In this document: positions 43,122-54,529 of the stretch, one piece after another | Position numbering within the stretch: the first letter of the stretch is position 1 | How the letters are laid out: each line of letters begins with the position of its first letter | Assembly (NCBI RefSeq): GCF_029633865.1 | Contig: NC_079213.1 | Coordinates: forward strand, 84,044,803-84,108,802 | Direction: 5' to 3' | Length of the DNA: 64,000 bases | Origin: Lampris incognitus | Taxonomy: Eukaryota > Chordata > Actinopteri > Lampriformes > Lampridae | The notes under the pieces: generated by a model | Told to the model about the DNA's origin: nothing | The model's database searches: none | What the model saw: only the letters and a program-made list of their open reading frames with translations | Position numbers and translations under genes: made by a program

Positions 43122-45674
43122 GAGACACCAGCACTCCACCCTGACAGAGGGTTTCCCAAAGATAGATTAGCACTAAAGAGGCACTCCACGCACAGCGACT
43201 CTGTTAATGGATTATAATTAAAGAGTAGTACTATGAGGCAGTATCGGCAATGAAGAGGTGAAGTTGAAGGGACCGTCCTTAGCATTGACATTTTCTTAAT
43301 TCGCTCATGGAGCCGAAGGGATTCTGGAGGTGGTTCCAGGAAAAGGGAGCTCAGGATGGGACCTTGCACTGTTCGGCACACAGTGGCATCGTGGGTAATG
43401 CACATGGTGATGACACACCCCAGCACTTTATGTGAACCAGGTAGCTGAAATATGAGACGCACCTCAGGATTTAAGTATATAATCCACCCTAAAACTGCTC
43501 TCACTTTATCTCTGGTGTTGGAAAAAAGCAACACATTTGTAAAAATTAGGTTTTCAGCAAAAGAAAGAACGCTGATTTTGTCAGCGCCCATGCATTTTTG
43601 ATATCGGATCGTATAACTGAGTCTAAACAGGTTTCACTGACCTGAGGGTCAAGGAACATAAATGACCATGTCAACTTTTAATTTAAATAAGATAAGAAAA
43701 TATAAGTTATGTGGTTTTGGTGATGTTTTTTTTTCCAATGTTGTTGGAAAGTTAAGCCTACAGTTGTTTGCATGGACAGTTCTTGCTCAACGCTGGAAAT
43801 AGGACGCGTCAAGTTTCTTTGAGCATCTTCAGGCATTTCAAATACAGTAAGCTGACAAGAGGTTGCACTCTTTAACAAAGATGTGAATGCATTTTCTGGG
43901 CCCTGACACTGATCACCACTACAGAAAGATTACTTGGATGCTCAAACAAACGTGTTATCTCCAACAGAGCAGATGTAGTTTGTGTCTTTTGGTTGTGGCA
44001 TCACAGATTAGCACCTTTGTTCCTAGTTTGAATGAAGTCTCATGTCAGAGGTCACAATGTCAAAAGGGTCAAATATATCAGTTCTGTGTATTAGCATAGC
44101 ACAAATACCTTCTTTACAGGGAATATGGGTATAATGGTAATAGAACAAGAGCAAGAGACTGCAGAGTACTGAATGAAAAAGCCTCTTAAAATGAGTTAAC
44201 ATATGTAAGAAATGTGAAAATAAGCTAGATAACCAACCTATTCCTTGGTTATAATGTGTTTGTGTTGCTAGAACAGTATAACCAGCTTTGATCAGTCAGA
44301 TTGCTGAGATTGAACAACCTGTTGTGAAATATAATTGGATTCTTTTACGAATTCTTCACTGCTGAAAAATTTGGCTGGAGTTGTCAATCTAAAGCAAGTA
44401 TGTGTCTGTAGCCGTGCCGCCAGCAAATGTTCAGCAAATCTTTAAAAAGCTGGTGCCAGACAGGTCCATGTCTTTTAGCTGGTTCTGGGTGAATAAAAAT
44501 AAATCTTGGCATTTCTAGACAAAACATTAATAATCAAAACTATTAAATAGAAAAGGGTTAATGACTTGATGTTGGAGAAGATATCCGGGATGGCAAGAGT
44601 TGCATGTTGTGTATAAACACTCTAGTCCATAAGTTCTGCTGCAGCAGTGACATAGAGTCTAGCTTTTAAAAGTGCCTTTGAATGGTTCTCCAACCCCTCC
44701 TAATGGCCATGTTGCACCATGTTAGCATTGTTATTGGTGTGCAGGGGGATGGAAGGCAGTGCCATCATGTGGACTTTTACAATGGGACAGTAGCTTAGTC
44801 GTAACCATGCAGCTGTTTAGTGCACTGTGAGTGGGTAAAGTTATAGCAATATCTGTTACTGTCTGCATGGTGAAATATTTTCTTTAATAGCTAGCTATCA
44901 AAAAGCAATGTTATTGCTTACCACCTGCATCACCTATGAAATGCACTTCTCTTTGAGTTCATTAGTGAAACAAATTGCACAAAATGCACATTATAAATGT
45001 CCAGTTGAATAGATCTAGTTTGTCAAACTGTAGCATCATAAAAGAAACCCGTTTCTCCACTTGGTTTGGCCCTGAAGCAGTGTACATGTAGCATTTAGGC
45101 GTTTTGTCTTTGTGACATAGACCAGATTGATGTCTCCAGAAATGACTTAAATGTCATTTATGAGGGTTTTTTTGTGTTTTTTGGGGAGTTTTCTTGTGCT
45201 GTCTTGGGTCCTCATAGAGTTTTACACAGCTTCTTAAACAATACTTTATCTGATACCTTTCTTTGATGAATGTAAGCATGTTTCATCATCGGATAGGATC
45301 TTATCTGAGTTCTGATAATAGGAATCACACATTTAAAACATTGGCTAGCAAGAAGCACCATTAAAGACCGTGTTGTGACAGTCAGCACTACTGGATGGAC
45401 CGTTTTACACTCGTGTTTAGGAGACCAGTCTCTGATGGACAAATAATTTAGGCATGGCATTTGCACGCCACTGTCTCCTGTTAAGTGGAGATACTCTGTG
45501 TTTTCAAATACAGCACAGGGGATGTGGATATTTATTGGTAAGAGTGGAGTTTTTAATGACAAAAACTGGTGTGTTGTACTAGCAATGTATGTTATGTATA
45601 TGTAATGTATGTAATGTATGTGTTAGTAGGTTATGTATGTTACATATAATGTATGTTATGTATGTTACATTTTA
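43122..45674. other. 3' UTR and intergenic DNA after the PI3K subunit gene
   Basis: The stop is followed by unique sequence. Possible polyadenylation signals occur around 44491-44501 (AATAAAAATAAA). No gene recognised. TGTATGTTA-type short repeats at 45590-45668 immediately precede a retroposon. Confidence 0.45.
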
Positions 45675-46505
45675 CGCTTCCGGTGTGGGAAGATGGCTGT
45701 GCGAATTCACATTTGCAGCAGCCTCACCCAGTACTGGTGTGGGAAGGTGGCAGCGCGAACTTACGTTTGCGACGACCTCTCCCAGTGTCTTTGTCCATGT
45801 CTGTGTCTAAGTTTGTCTTCGTTTGATGGCTGGAAGAGCTGGCGCTGGATCGGCTGGGAGAGCTTGGTCCGCTGTGTCCTGTGGGCCCAGGGACCATGGC
45901 CCTGCCTGGAGCTGCGCCCAAGGAGGAAACACCGAGGGCAGTCTGACAGGATGCGGAAGCGGGGCAGGCTAAGCTAACTGCTAGCTCATGCAGACCGGCA
46001 GTTCTGATAACATCGAGGGCAGTCTGACCGTGGCCTCGCCTAGCATTAACTGTGTTTTTGGTGCCGTCGTGTAGAGTGTGGGGAGGTGTGTTGAAGGTGC
46101 CTGGCTGGGAGAACTGGCGATGGATCGGCTGGGGAAGCCTGATCTGCTGCATCCGGTGGGCCCAGGGACCACGGCCGTGCCTGGAGCTGTGCCTGAGGAG
46201 GAAACACTGAGGGCGGTCTGACAGGACGCAGAAACAGGGCAGGCTAAGCTAACTGCTAGCCCATGCAGACCGACAGTTCCGACAGTCATCCTGGTGTTCG
46301 CTCTCTTGGACAATGATTTTTTTTTTTTGATACGTTGGCTATATGTGTTTTTGTATAGTTTTTGTAGTTTTTTTTTTTTTTGATATATGTGTTCTTGTAG
46401 TTTGGATGTCTTTTTGTCTTTTTGTTGCACTGCTGTGGGCAAGGGTATTTCATGTGTGCAGGTGCATGGAATGAAATGAAAAATTAATGTTCCCAATTCC
46501 TGATA
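45675..46505 (+). mobile_element. Retroposon (unclassified), copy 2; partner at 31925-32770
   Basis: + strand copy with an internal ~180 bp partial duplication (CGATCGGCTGGG and CTGACAGGA blocks at about 45855-45985 and 46115-46275), T-rich stretches at 46316-46385 and a 3' end AATTCCTGATAT. It is flanked on both sides by TGTAATGTATGTTATGT-like sequence, consistent with a target duplication in a repeat-rich site. Confidence 0.7.
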
Positions 46506-48309
46506 TATATGTAATGTATGTTATGTCCCTCTGCCTTGGTATGGCTGGGGCACAGTGTCTGTTTTGTGTGAAACCTATTTAATATTAATGTTCTGTGAGC
46601 TGAGCTGTTCTCTGAAGACACTTATTCAGTTAATTGTTTTTGTTTTCCTCTTACCTGCACAAATTGATTGATTTGTTTTCTTGTCTGTGTTTCTGACGTT
46701 GAATATTTGTGTTGTTTTTGCACATTTGTGTTTTATCCCTCTGAGAGGCGTCAAGTGGACTGTCCAAAATTGGGAATTAAATAATGGAAGGAGAAAAAAA
46801 AAGGCTAAACATTAATTAAAAAAAAAAACAAACAAAAACCAGCAAACTAAAATATTAAGAAACATCTTTCAAATGAGTTGAAAGGGCAGTGGGTGCCTCC
46901 ATCAGTTCTCTGTGGGGCCACATCTGTTTTCAGTCTGTCACCCATGAGGAAGCATGAGGTCAGCTCTCCATCACACTACAATGAACCGGAAGTTCAAACA
47001 ATCTGAACTTTTTTTTTAAACCACAAAAAACAACTAAACAGTACAACTCCATTTCAGTGTAATTTCCGTCTACTATTTTTGGGATGAGATTGTGTGTCCT
47101 TGTCGTATCATGTTTGTTCAGTGGTTAAACACATCTTAAGGCCTGGCCTGTAAAGCAGCTGAAAGGAGAGGAAAAAAAGAGAAGTGATATAAATAAAGAA
47201 GTGTTGACTGGAGAAGAATGAAATAGAAGGAAACAGTGGGACAAAAGGAGAACGGGCAGGGAACAGAGGAGAGAAATAAAGGGAGAAATGTAAGATTAGC
47301 AGACAGGAGATATGGAGTAAGAGATGATCAGCAAAAGGGAAGAAGAAAGTTTGAGAATGATGGAAGAGAGAACAGATGAGAGGAGGGGAAGAGAAGGAGA
47401 GAGGAAGAGTAAAGATGGAAAAGAAGTGAAAATCACCGATTTACACGTGAAGAAGTGAGTGTCATTTTCAACAAGCACATTAACAGTAATAACTAGCAGA
47501 CATGAAGCTATCTGATGAATGTACAGTACTATAATATGTGGTGGGAGGTTATTCTAACAAAACAGATTTACAGTTGAATTGTGCAATTTTTCTCTCTTGC
47601 AATTCCTAAAACATTGAGTGCATTGTCAAAACTGTAAGTGCATTTCCCACAAGTGTTTAGTGTTTAGCAAAACTCAATACTTCACCTGCAAAAGTCCCTA
47701 AAACATTCAAAATGTGAAACTCGTGTCAAAATCAAATAAATGGATTATGAGAACGGACTGCTAGTCATTTGCATGTGTGAGGTTGCATGTTTTACAGTTT
47801 GCTTTCCAATGTGAGAAAATCAGCCAACATGTATTTCCTCAGTAAACTCTCACACATGAGTGTCAGTGGATTGACTGCTGTTTTTATTATTTGGCATGTA
47901 AGGATTTGTGCAATGATCATTTGTCTACATACATGCATGTGAACGTGATGGCATTCAACTGAGAACATCTTCCATTTTGATTGGCAGGACTTACTTCACT
48001 GATTTTTGCGCTGGTTGTTTGACATTTGTACTTACAGAGTTGCAAAAATATGTTTTACATCTGCGTTTTGTGTGAAAACAACCAGAAATAATTTAGGGCC
48101 GGTTTCCCAGATGCAGGTTAAACCTAGTCCTGGATTAACACTGAATGGAAGAGTGTTCAGTTTAGTCCAGAACTAGGCTTCGACTGCTTCTACTAAACCG
48201 GCCCATTGTGCCTGTTGTGTCTATTGTGTCTGTTGTCTGTTTTGTCTATTGTGTCAGCTGTGTCTATCGTCTATTGTGTCTGTTGTGTCTATTGTGTCTG
48301 TTGTGTATT
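46506..48309. other. Intergenic, no gene recognised
   Basis: Purine-rich (AGAGGAGAGAA-like) stretch at 47160-47440. From about 48205 the sequence becomes a TTGTGTCTA-type short tandem repeat that continues after the MITE, to about 48545. Confidence 0.5.
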
Positions 48310-48317
48310 GTCTATTG

Positions 48318-48497
48318 CAGGGGTGGCGAACCATGTGCCATGGAGAGCCATGTGTATGCAGATTTTAGTTCCAGCCGGACTCCACACCAGGTGATTTCAC
48401 TGATTAGTGACCCTTCAACCAAAGAGGAAGAATGTATCAGTTGGAATGAAAACCTGCATACACATGGCTCTCCATGGCACACGGTTAGCGAACGCTG
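48318..48497. mobile_element. hAT-type MITE, 180 bp, with 8 bp target duplication
   Basis: GTCTATTG is at 48310-48317 and 48498-48505. Ends are CAGGGGTGGCGAACC and, on the other strand, CAGCGTTCGCTAACC. Internal arms GTGCCATGGAGAGCCATGTG and its complement pair, so the element can fold. Confidence 0.92.
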
Positions 48498-48505
48498 GTC
48501 TATTG

Positions 48506-50954
48506 TGTCTGTTGTGTCTATTGTCTATTGTGTCTGTTGTGTCTTGGTCATAAGTGGTGCGAGGTTTTGACATATGTTTTGAGAATGCAGATAGTCGTTT
48601 GAGGACTTTGTTTTAGCAACTGAGAAAAACTAAAATAAATCCCCTCAAATCATTGAATTTCACTGTTAAATTACAGGAAATTATGTTATTATTTTCAAAA
48701 TGTTGCCAGGGGAGAGGGCCCAGATACTCATGTCACCCCCAAATTCGGTCTTTGACTAAATAAACTAAAGGTTTAAAGAAATCATTTCAGAATTCCTCAA
48801 ATCCATTTTGGAAGAAAGAAACCAGTCCATGAGATTCACAATGTTTCTTTTTTTATCATTTTTATTTCATTTTAATTTTGTTTTATTATTTTCATTATTA
48901 ACAGTACACTAGGAGACAGTCATGATGCTGTCAGTAAAGCACATTGGCATGAGGAGCTTTGCTTCAATGTTTCCCTGTTTTCCACTGATGGGTGTTGGGA
49001 ACGAACCCTTCATCTGTTATGTGGCCCAGGAAGTGTTTATATTTGTCTTTAGAACAGCTACAGAAATAAGATAGGGCGGTATTCTGATCAAGATTATGAT
49101 TATTTACGATAATTTATTAAGACTTTTTATATTCCTGTTAGTTACTCCAGTTGTGATGCCACTGTATGGTTAATACATGTTAGCATCCATGAACATCAGG
49201 AGTCTTTGTGTAAAATGTTAGTGCATGTCTTCTCTTAACAAAGACAAAATATTCAATATCCATCCATCCATTATCCAAACCACTTATCCTGCTCTCAGGG
49301 TCGCGGGGATGCTGGAGCCTATCCAAGCAGTCATTTTCAAATGACTAAAAATATTCAAAAATGAAAAAAGAAAAGTCAAAATATTCATTATACAAAACAT
49401 AACACTGAATGAAAGTCATGTTAATGAGGTCTTTGCACACATCTGATGGGTTTGCATTTGGACCGGCCAGCTCATATACGGAGTCCCTTATCCCACATTC
49501 AAAGTTTTATATAGTCATAATACCTTCAGCCTCATGTTGGATGCACTTAAGAAGCATGACACAAAGCTGAAATGTATTAACGATCAATTCTAGAACTTGG
49601 TTTTATTTTTGATGAAGGCCTGTCACTTCCTGATGAGACTTTTCAAATAAGAGTTTGCTTTACTTTGACCTTTGACCTGGGCCAGTCAGCACCTATAGAG
49701 AAGTAACTGATGAACATCTATCCACCTCTGCTTGGCTTTCAAGACGTTTTTTTCTACATCATCCTTCCTTCGGTGTTTGTATTTGTGACTTGAGACTTTT
49801 GTCCTGCTTGTTTCGCTTCGTCTAAATGTGGAGAACTGTTCCTGATCTTTGTTATGGTGCATTGCATTCAGTTCATTGTTTTAATATGAGAAAATCATGT
49901 TTTTAAAAGTGTTATCGACACAATGTATGTTGTGTTATTTTGTAATATTTGGCATTTTGTGTTGAGTTAGAGAAGTATTTAAAAAAAACTATGTCTTTTT
50001 GATGCCATGAATTAAGAGGTATATTTTTGGTTAGTTTTGAATTGTTGTAGAGGTAGTATAGCCTATTCTTGGAGAACTTGAGACAATTATGCACTTTCAG
50101 AGTTGGAGAACGCAAATAAAATGAAAGACTAACCACTGACTGACACTGGTAGTTGATGTCTTTTTCTCCCAAAGAAACAGTCAAAGCCTGGGTAACAGGG
50201 TGTTAAACCAAAATCTGTGACCTGTCAGATTATGTACCCCGGAGCAAACTACGAATGCACTTTGACATAACCAAAACATGCTCACAAGATGTGCTGAGGA
50301 ATTTTTGGCATCAACCCCCCCCCCCCCCCCCCATATTCTCCATTATCACTAGATCAACCATAACAGATGAAATGGCCTATTTGAAGAATGGGTTTGGCAA
50401 CAGAGACACTTGATAGCTCAATGAAAACATCCTGAACATCGCTTCAGCGTGAGGCCTGATTTTAACAGAAAAGATGGTGCAAATCAAGCGCAGGCACATT
50501 TTGTCATTGGTTTACATCTAATGCTTTGATTCTGGTATGCTGTTTTGTCTGTAAAACCACATTGATAAATTGTCTTTATGCATGCTCAATAATCCATGTT
50601 GATAATCCCAAAACAGTAAAACAAGTAGTTAAACAATATACAGCTTGCTATTCCTGTTTCCTTAACTTGAGATGGAAATATAATAATCAGGGTCTGCTTA
50701 ACTTTTAAATGCATGCCTGTTCCCACGACACCGTGGATATATTATTTTGGGGATACAAACTTTTCCACAGCTGGTGGTGATATTGGATGGGTGGGCTAAC
50801 AAATATAGTATGCTCATCTATATAGTTCACACTGCAGCAACATCAACATAACATCTGAGATACCAAGTTAGAGCAACAACACTACATACCTTATTATAGC
50901 AAGTGCTCTACAACAACACTATAGAGAAGTATAAGAATAATGGCCTGATGCCAA

Positions 50955-51000
<46 letters not shown>

Positions 51001-51003
51001 ACA

Positions 51004-51038
<35 letters not shown>

Positions 51039-51456
51039 TTGACTATTTTTCTCTGTGCACATTAGCACATACCATTTTAACAAGAACAACATATGCAAGA
51101 ATAATGATGGAATGATTTGAGTGGCTGTTGCAGCTAGAAAAGCGCTATATAAAATGCAGCTTGATCGATTGATTGATATGCTACATGATAGAACAGAATT
51201 CAGAATCATTTGCCTACAATGTCAGAAAAGGGCTCACCTAAGGATGCACAACAAAACGTGTCCCAACTGAAACCACTGCCAATAAATACTCTCCTGTTTT
51301 TATCACAACTGTTTTGCAACACATTGTTCCAAACATGTCCTGAATAAAACAATTTGGTAAGCACAGCAAACATAACGGTCATTATAGAACAGAGACAAGC
51401 AATATGTAGACAGGAAAGCTAAATGTGTCTGATGGTCTTTTAAGAGGTCTACAGGC
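48506..51456. other. Intergenic with SINE fragment and microsatellites
   Basis: 49258-49335 is a SINE family A tail fragment (CATCCATTATCCAAACC, GAGCCTATCCAAGCAGTCAT). A poly-C run lies at 50315-50332, (CT)n at 50961-50991 and (CA)n at 50992-51038. GCGCTATATAAAATGCAGCTTGATCGATTGATTG at 51142-51175 resembles the 3' end of an L2-type LINE or its SINEs. No gene. Confidence 0.55.
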
Positions 51457-51469
51457 TTGGGCCTACCTT

Positions 51470-52300
51470 ATTTGAAGAGAAGCTCACATCGACGACCTTT
51501 CTGGGATGCAGACAGGTTAATCACCACGTCAGTGAAGTCCGATGATTTTTGGATGAAGTCCCGCTCAGTAGACAGCATAGCCAGGGCCGTCAGCCTATTC
51601 TGTCCCATAGTACTTCGGGGGAATGATTTGATCCTCTTAAGTGTACTGAAACACCTCTGACTCTGCAGATGTCATGGGGATTGTGATGGCTATTTGTGTT
51701 AATTTCAATGTTTCAGAAAAAGTGTTCTGAAGATTTTTCTCGGATTATTCCCTGAGCACAATCACGCACTGGCGTACACATATCACATCGGTGGTCTCAT
51801 CAGCTTGCACAGCCACAAATGGTGCCTGCGATGTGTCATCAGCCAAGTTTTATCCATAAACAGCTAACATACAGTCAAGCAACTCACTGGCTCGTCTTGG
51901 ACGTGTACTTGGCAGCCTGTGTGTTTGACAGGTGATCGGCTATCCAAAAAAAGAGAACTGGTCACCGAGGTCCAGCAACGCGCCCCGCTGGAGTGAAGTC
52001 GGAGATTCGTCGGACCCCCGCAGAGCTAGCTCGTGTGCCCCACAAAATGTAATACAGTCCACAATCCGTGATAATGAATGCCGGTTCTTCTTTACCAGCT
52101 CGTTGTGTCTCTGTATAGAAATGCGGCGGCCCTCATCAGGTTGACAGGCGATGTTAACTTTACCCAGCATTGATAGCTTTACGCTATGTCCAATGTGACT
52201 TGCGCTGCATTCATGTTTCCTAATTTCGTCGGAAAGATTTTTCAGATCCACAATTCCTTGTTGGGTCCAAGCCGTGTCTCCCCCAAAAAGCAAGCACGGG
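51470..52300 (-). pseudogene. hAT transposase remnant (ZMYM/DUF4371 type), minus strand
   Basis: On the minus strand, 52293-51940 encodes an N-terminal DUF4371-like block with HSVKLSMLGKVNIACQPDEG, RHNELVKKNRHSLSRI and CGAHELALRG. The next segment (about 51900-51730) gives FVAVQADETTDV. The 3' end (about 51655-51470) reads FSTLKRIKSFPRSTMGQNRL to a stop after RCELLFK. The intervening core of this normally 600-800 residue protein is missing and the frame changes, so it is dead. Confidence 0.82.
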
Positions 52301-52671
52301 AAACAGAAAAGTGAATTCTTAGCTACACTTGCCGTTAGCCAGCCCTTTCGTTGAAACCAAGTAACACAAAACTTACGATTTTATCGTTTGACCTTTTTTT
52401 GTGTTATTTGAACATCGTTTGGACGATGTGTCCCCAGTCTCTTCACTTCCATTTTTTTCCCCAAAGACATTGAAGAAAATGGATGAGAAAGTAAATAATC
52501 CACCTCGTTCATGCTAACGCCCGCGGCCGCCATTGCCACAGTCGCTCACTTTTCTCCCTTCCCACTCTCACACAAGCAGCACGTCACCGTATGTACTGTC
52601 TGTGCTGTCATTGGTCAAAAGTCAGTGGCGTGTGGGCTGATTGAATTTAGCTCAAATGATCAACAAATCAG

Positions 52672-52825
52672 GGGCGCCCGGGTCGATGGTTCGAATCCCC
52701 GTGTTACCTCCGGCTTGGTCGGGCGTCTCTGCATACACACTTAGCCGTGTCTGCGGGTGGGAAGCCGGATGTAACTGGTTAAGTACGATTGGGGAGAATA
52801 AAGGGGCTAAAAAAATAAATAAATA
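52672..52825 (+). mobile_element. SINE family B, internally deleted copy 7
   Basis: Has GGTTCGAATCCCCGTGTTACC and GTGTCTGCGGGTGGGAAGCC, then jumps to the terminal ACGATTGGGGAGAATAAA. The central ~250 bp is absent. The tail is (AAAT)n-like. Confidence 0.85.
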
Positions 52826-53836
52826 AAAAAGACAAAAAACAGCAAATTAAGGGGGCGTGCCAAGACACCTGTCACGCGTGTAATTAGCCCATTTATATGT
52901 ATTTTGGGTATTTCTTGTGACTATTTAGTGCCGTTGCTGCTCTTAGGTTCCACCAAATTTTAAAATAATCTGTTCTAAGGTTGTTTTAAACAATATTTTC
53001 CTCATCTTAATTGTAAAAGATGGGGAGGGCTTAGCCCCCCTCCTTTTTAAAAAAATAAATACAAGGAAATATACAAAACAAGATAGGGAACAAATATACA
53101 AAAAGAAGAATAAAGTTCGGACAATAGTGGGATGGTGGTAATAATGTCACATTTATACCAGACGTCCCTGTATTTCTTCTCTTATCGCTACTCTCAGACT
53201 TTATTGACAGAGCAGACTATAAGAGAATGAGCGCGTCGACGCGCAGGGGTCAGATTCTGTCGGGGAGTCTAAAAGTGTGCCAACACCAGAGGCGTGTGCT
53301 GTAGCAGGACCACGGTGACTCAGTCACTGGACACGAGTTTTGGATGAAAGACTAAAATCGGGAGGGCCGAGGCACTACAGTGTATATGTTTTTTACTTAT
53401 TCATTTATTCTTGTACTTTTTTTCTCCTTTATCGCAAACACCCGGGACTTGAGAGGGTTCCAAACGGACATTCAGTGGGCATTCTTTCTACTGGCTCAGT
53501 AAGTAACACAACCTGCCTGCCGAATGGTTTACTCTGCCTTTATCGTAGCGCTGAGATCGGGGTTTCTAGTTTAAATTGAGATTCTCACAGTTGTTTCTTA
53601 CTTTGGACAGTAGCCAGGCTGCTAATAAACGGAAAGCGATCCGGTTGTCTTTGCGACAATAATAATACTTGGAAACACTGGGGGGTTGAAAAGTTGTCTG
53701 GAGCCGCTTTAAAATGTCACAAAGCCCAGATAAGAGAGGGCTTGAGAACATCTGCATGGCCAATATTTTGGTTTGCCCGTCTGGTTTTTTTTCCCTTCTT
53801 ATTTTATTATCAACCTATAACGGGTTTTTTTCTTCA

Positions 53837-53910
<74 letters not shown>

Positions 53911-53928
53911 CCATTTAGGGAAAGCATA
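52826..53928. other. Region upstream of ifi30; (GT)n at 53839-53909
   Basis: No coding exon recognised. 53150-53345 is moderately GC-rich and could contain regulatory sequence, but nothing specific is seen. Confidence 0.35.
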
Positions 53929-54060
53929 GCGCTCTACAGAATATAAAGATACTAACTGCTACTCGCATAATGGAACTATCCATCCATTAGCCAAACCACT
54001 TACCCTGCTCTCAAGGTCATGGGGATGCTGGAGCCTATCCCAGCAGTCATGGGGCGGCAG
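53929..54060. repeat. Direct duplication, copy 1 (partner 55862-55993)
   Basis: CTCTACAGAATATAAAGATAC, the CGCATAATGGAAC site and the adjoining SINE family A tail are nearly identical to 55862-55993. Includes unique flank plus SINE junction, so it reflects duplication, not independent insertion. Confidence 0.88.
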
Positions 54061-54160
54061 TTTGCCTGACAGATCGGTGGGCGGTGTCTACGGTCACACC
54101 TGGTTAAAGTCGGAGGTTGGGCAGAAGCGGACTGAGCGATGCCAAGTGCCATAAAAACCA

Positions 54161-54312
54161 AGAAGAAGAAGAAGAAGAAGAAGAAGAAGAAGAAGAAGAA
54201 GAAGAAGAAGAAGAAGAAGAAGAAGAAGAAGAAGAAGAAGAAGAAGAAGAAGAAGAAGAAGAAGAAGAAGGAGAAGAAGGAGAAGGAGAAGGAGAAGGAG
54301 AAGAAGAAGAAA
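54161..54312. repeat. (GAA)n trinucleotide tract, ~150 bp
   Basis: About 45-50 GAA units with some GGA interruptions near the end. (GACG)n follows at about 54332-54352. The tract ends about 70 bp before the ifi30 start codon. Confidence 0.97.
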
Positions 54313-54382
54313 AAACGGCAGCGGCCTGAACGGACGGACGGACGGACGGACGGGTGTTCAGTTTTTATATTCACGGTTCATC

Positions 54383-54529
54383 ATGATGAAGTTAAAGTCG
54401 TGTTTGGTGGTTTCCCTCCTTTGCCTCCTCACGGTTGAACAAAGTTCCGGAAAGTCGCATCCCGAACCGTCCTGTTCGTATCCTCCGTCGCAGTGGTGCC
54501 GCTCCTTGGAAATCGCGATTGAATGCCAG
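54383..54529 (+). CDS. ifi30: ifi30 exon 1 (signal peptide, N-terminus)
   Basis: Two ATGs in tandem (54383, 54386); either can start. The hydrophobic segment ends near EQSSGKS. Donor CCAG/GTAAGA. Confidence 0.92.

Noticed and set aside
45212-45562. 116-codon minus-strand frame in the 3' region of the PI3K gene
   Set aside because: No domain, no splice structure, single frame in unique DNA; consistent with chance.
46316-46385. Poly-T runs as a LINE tail on the opposite strand
   Set aside because: They lie inside the + strand retroposon, which has its own ends and a partner copy.
54117-54438. Long open frames of poly-Glu and poly-Lys
   Set aside because: Produced by the (GAA)n tract read in different frames; no start context or conserved domain.
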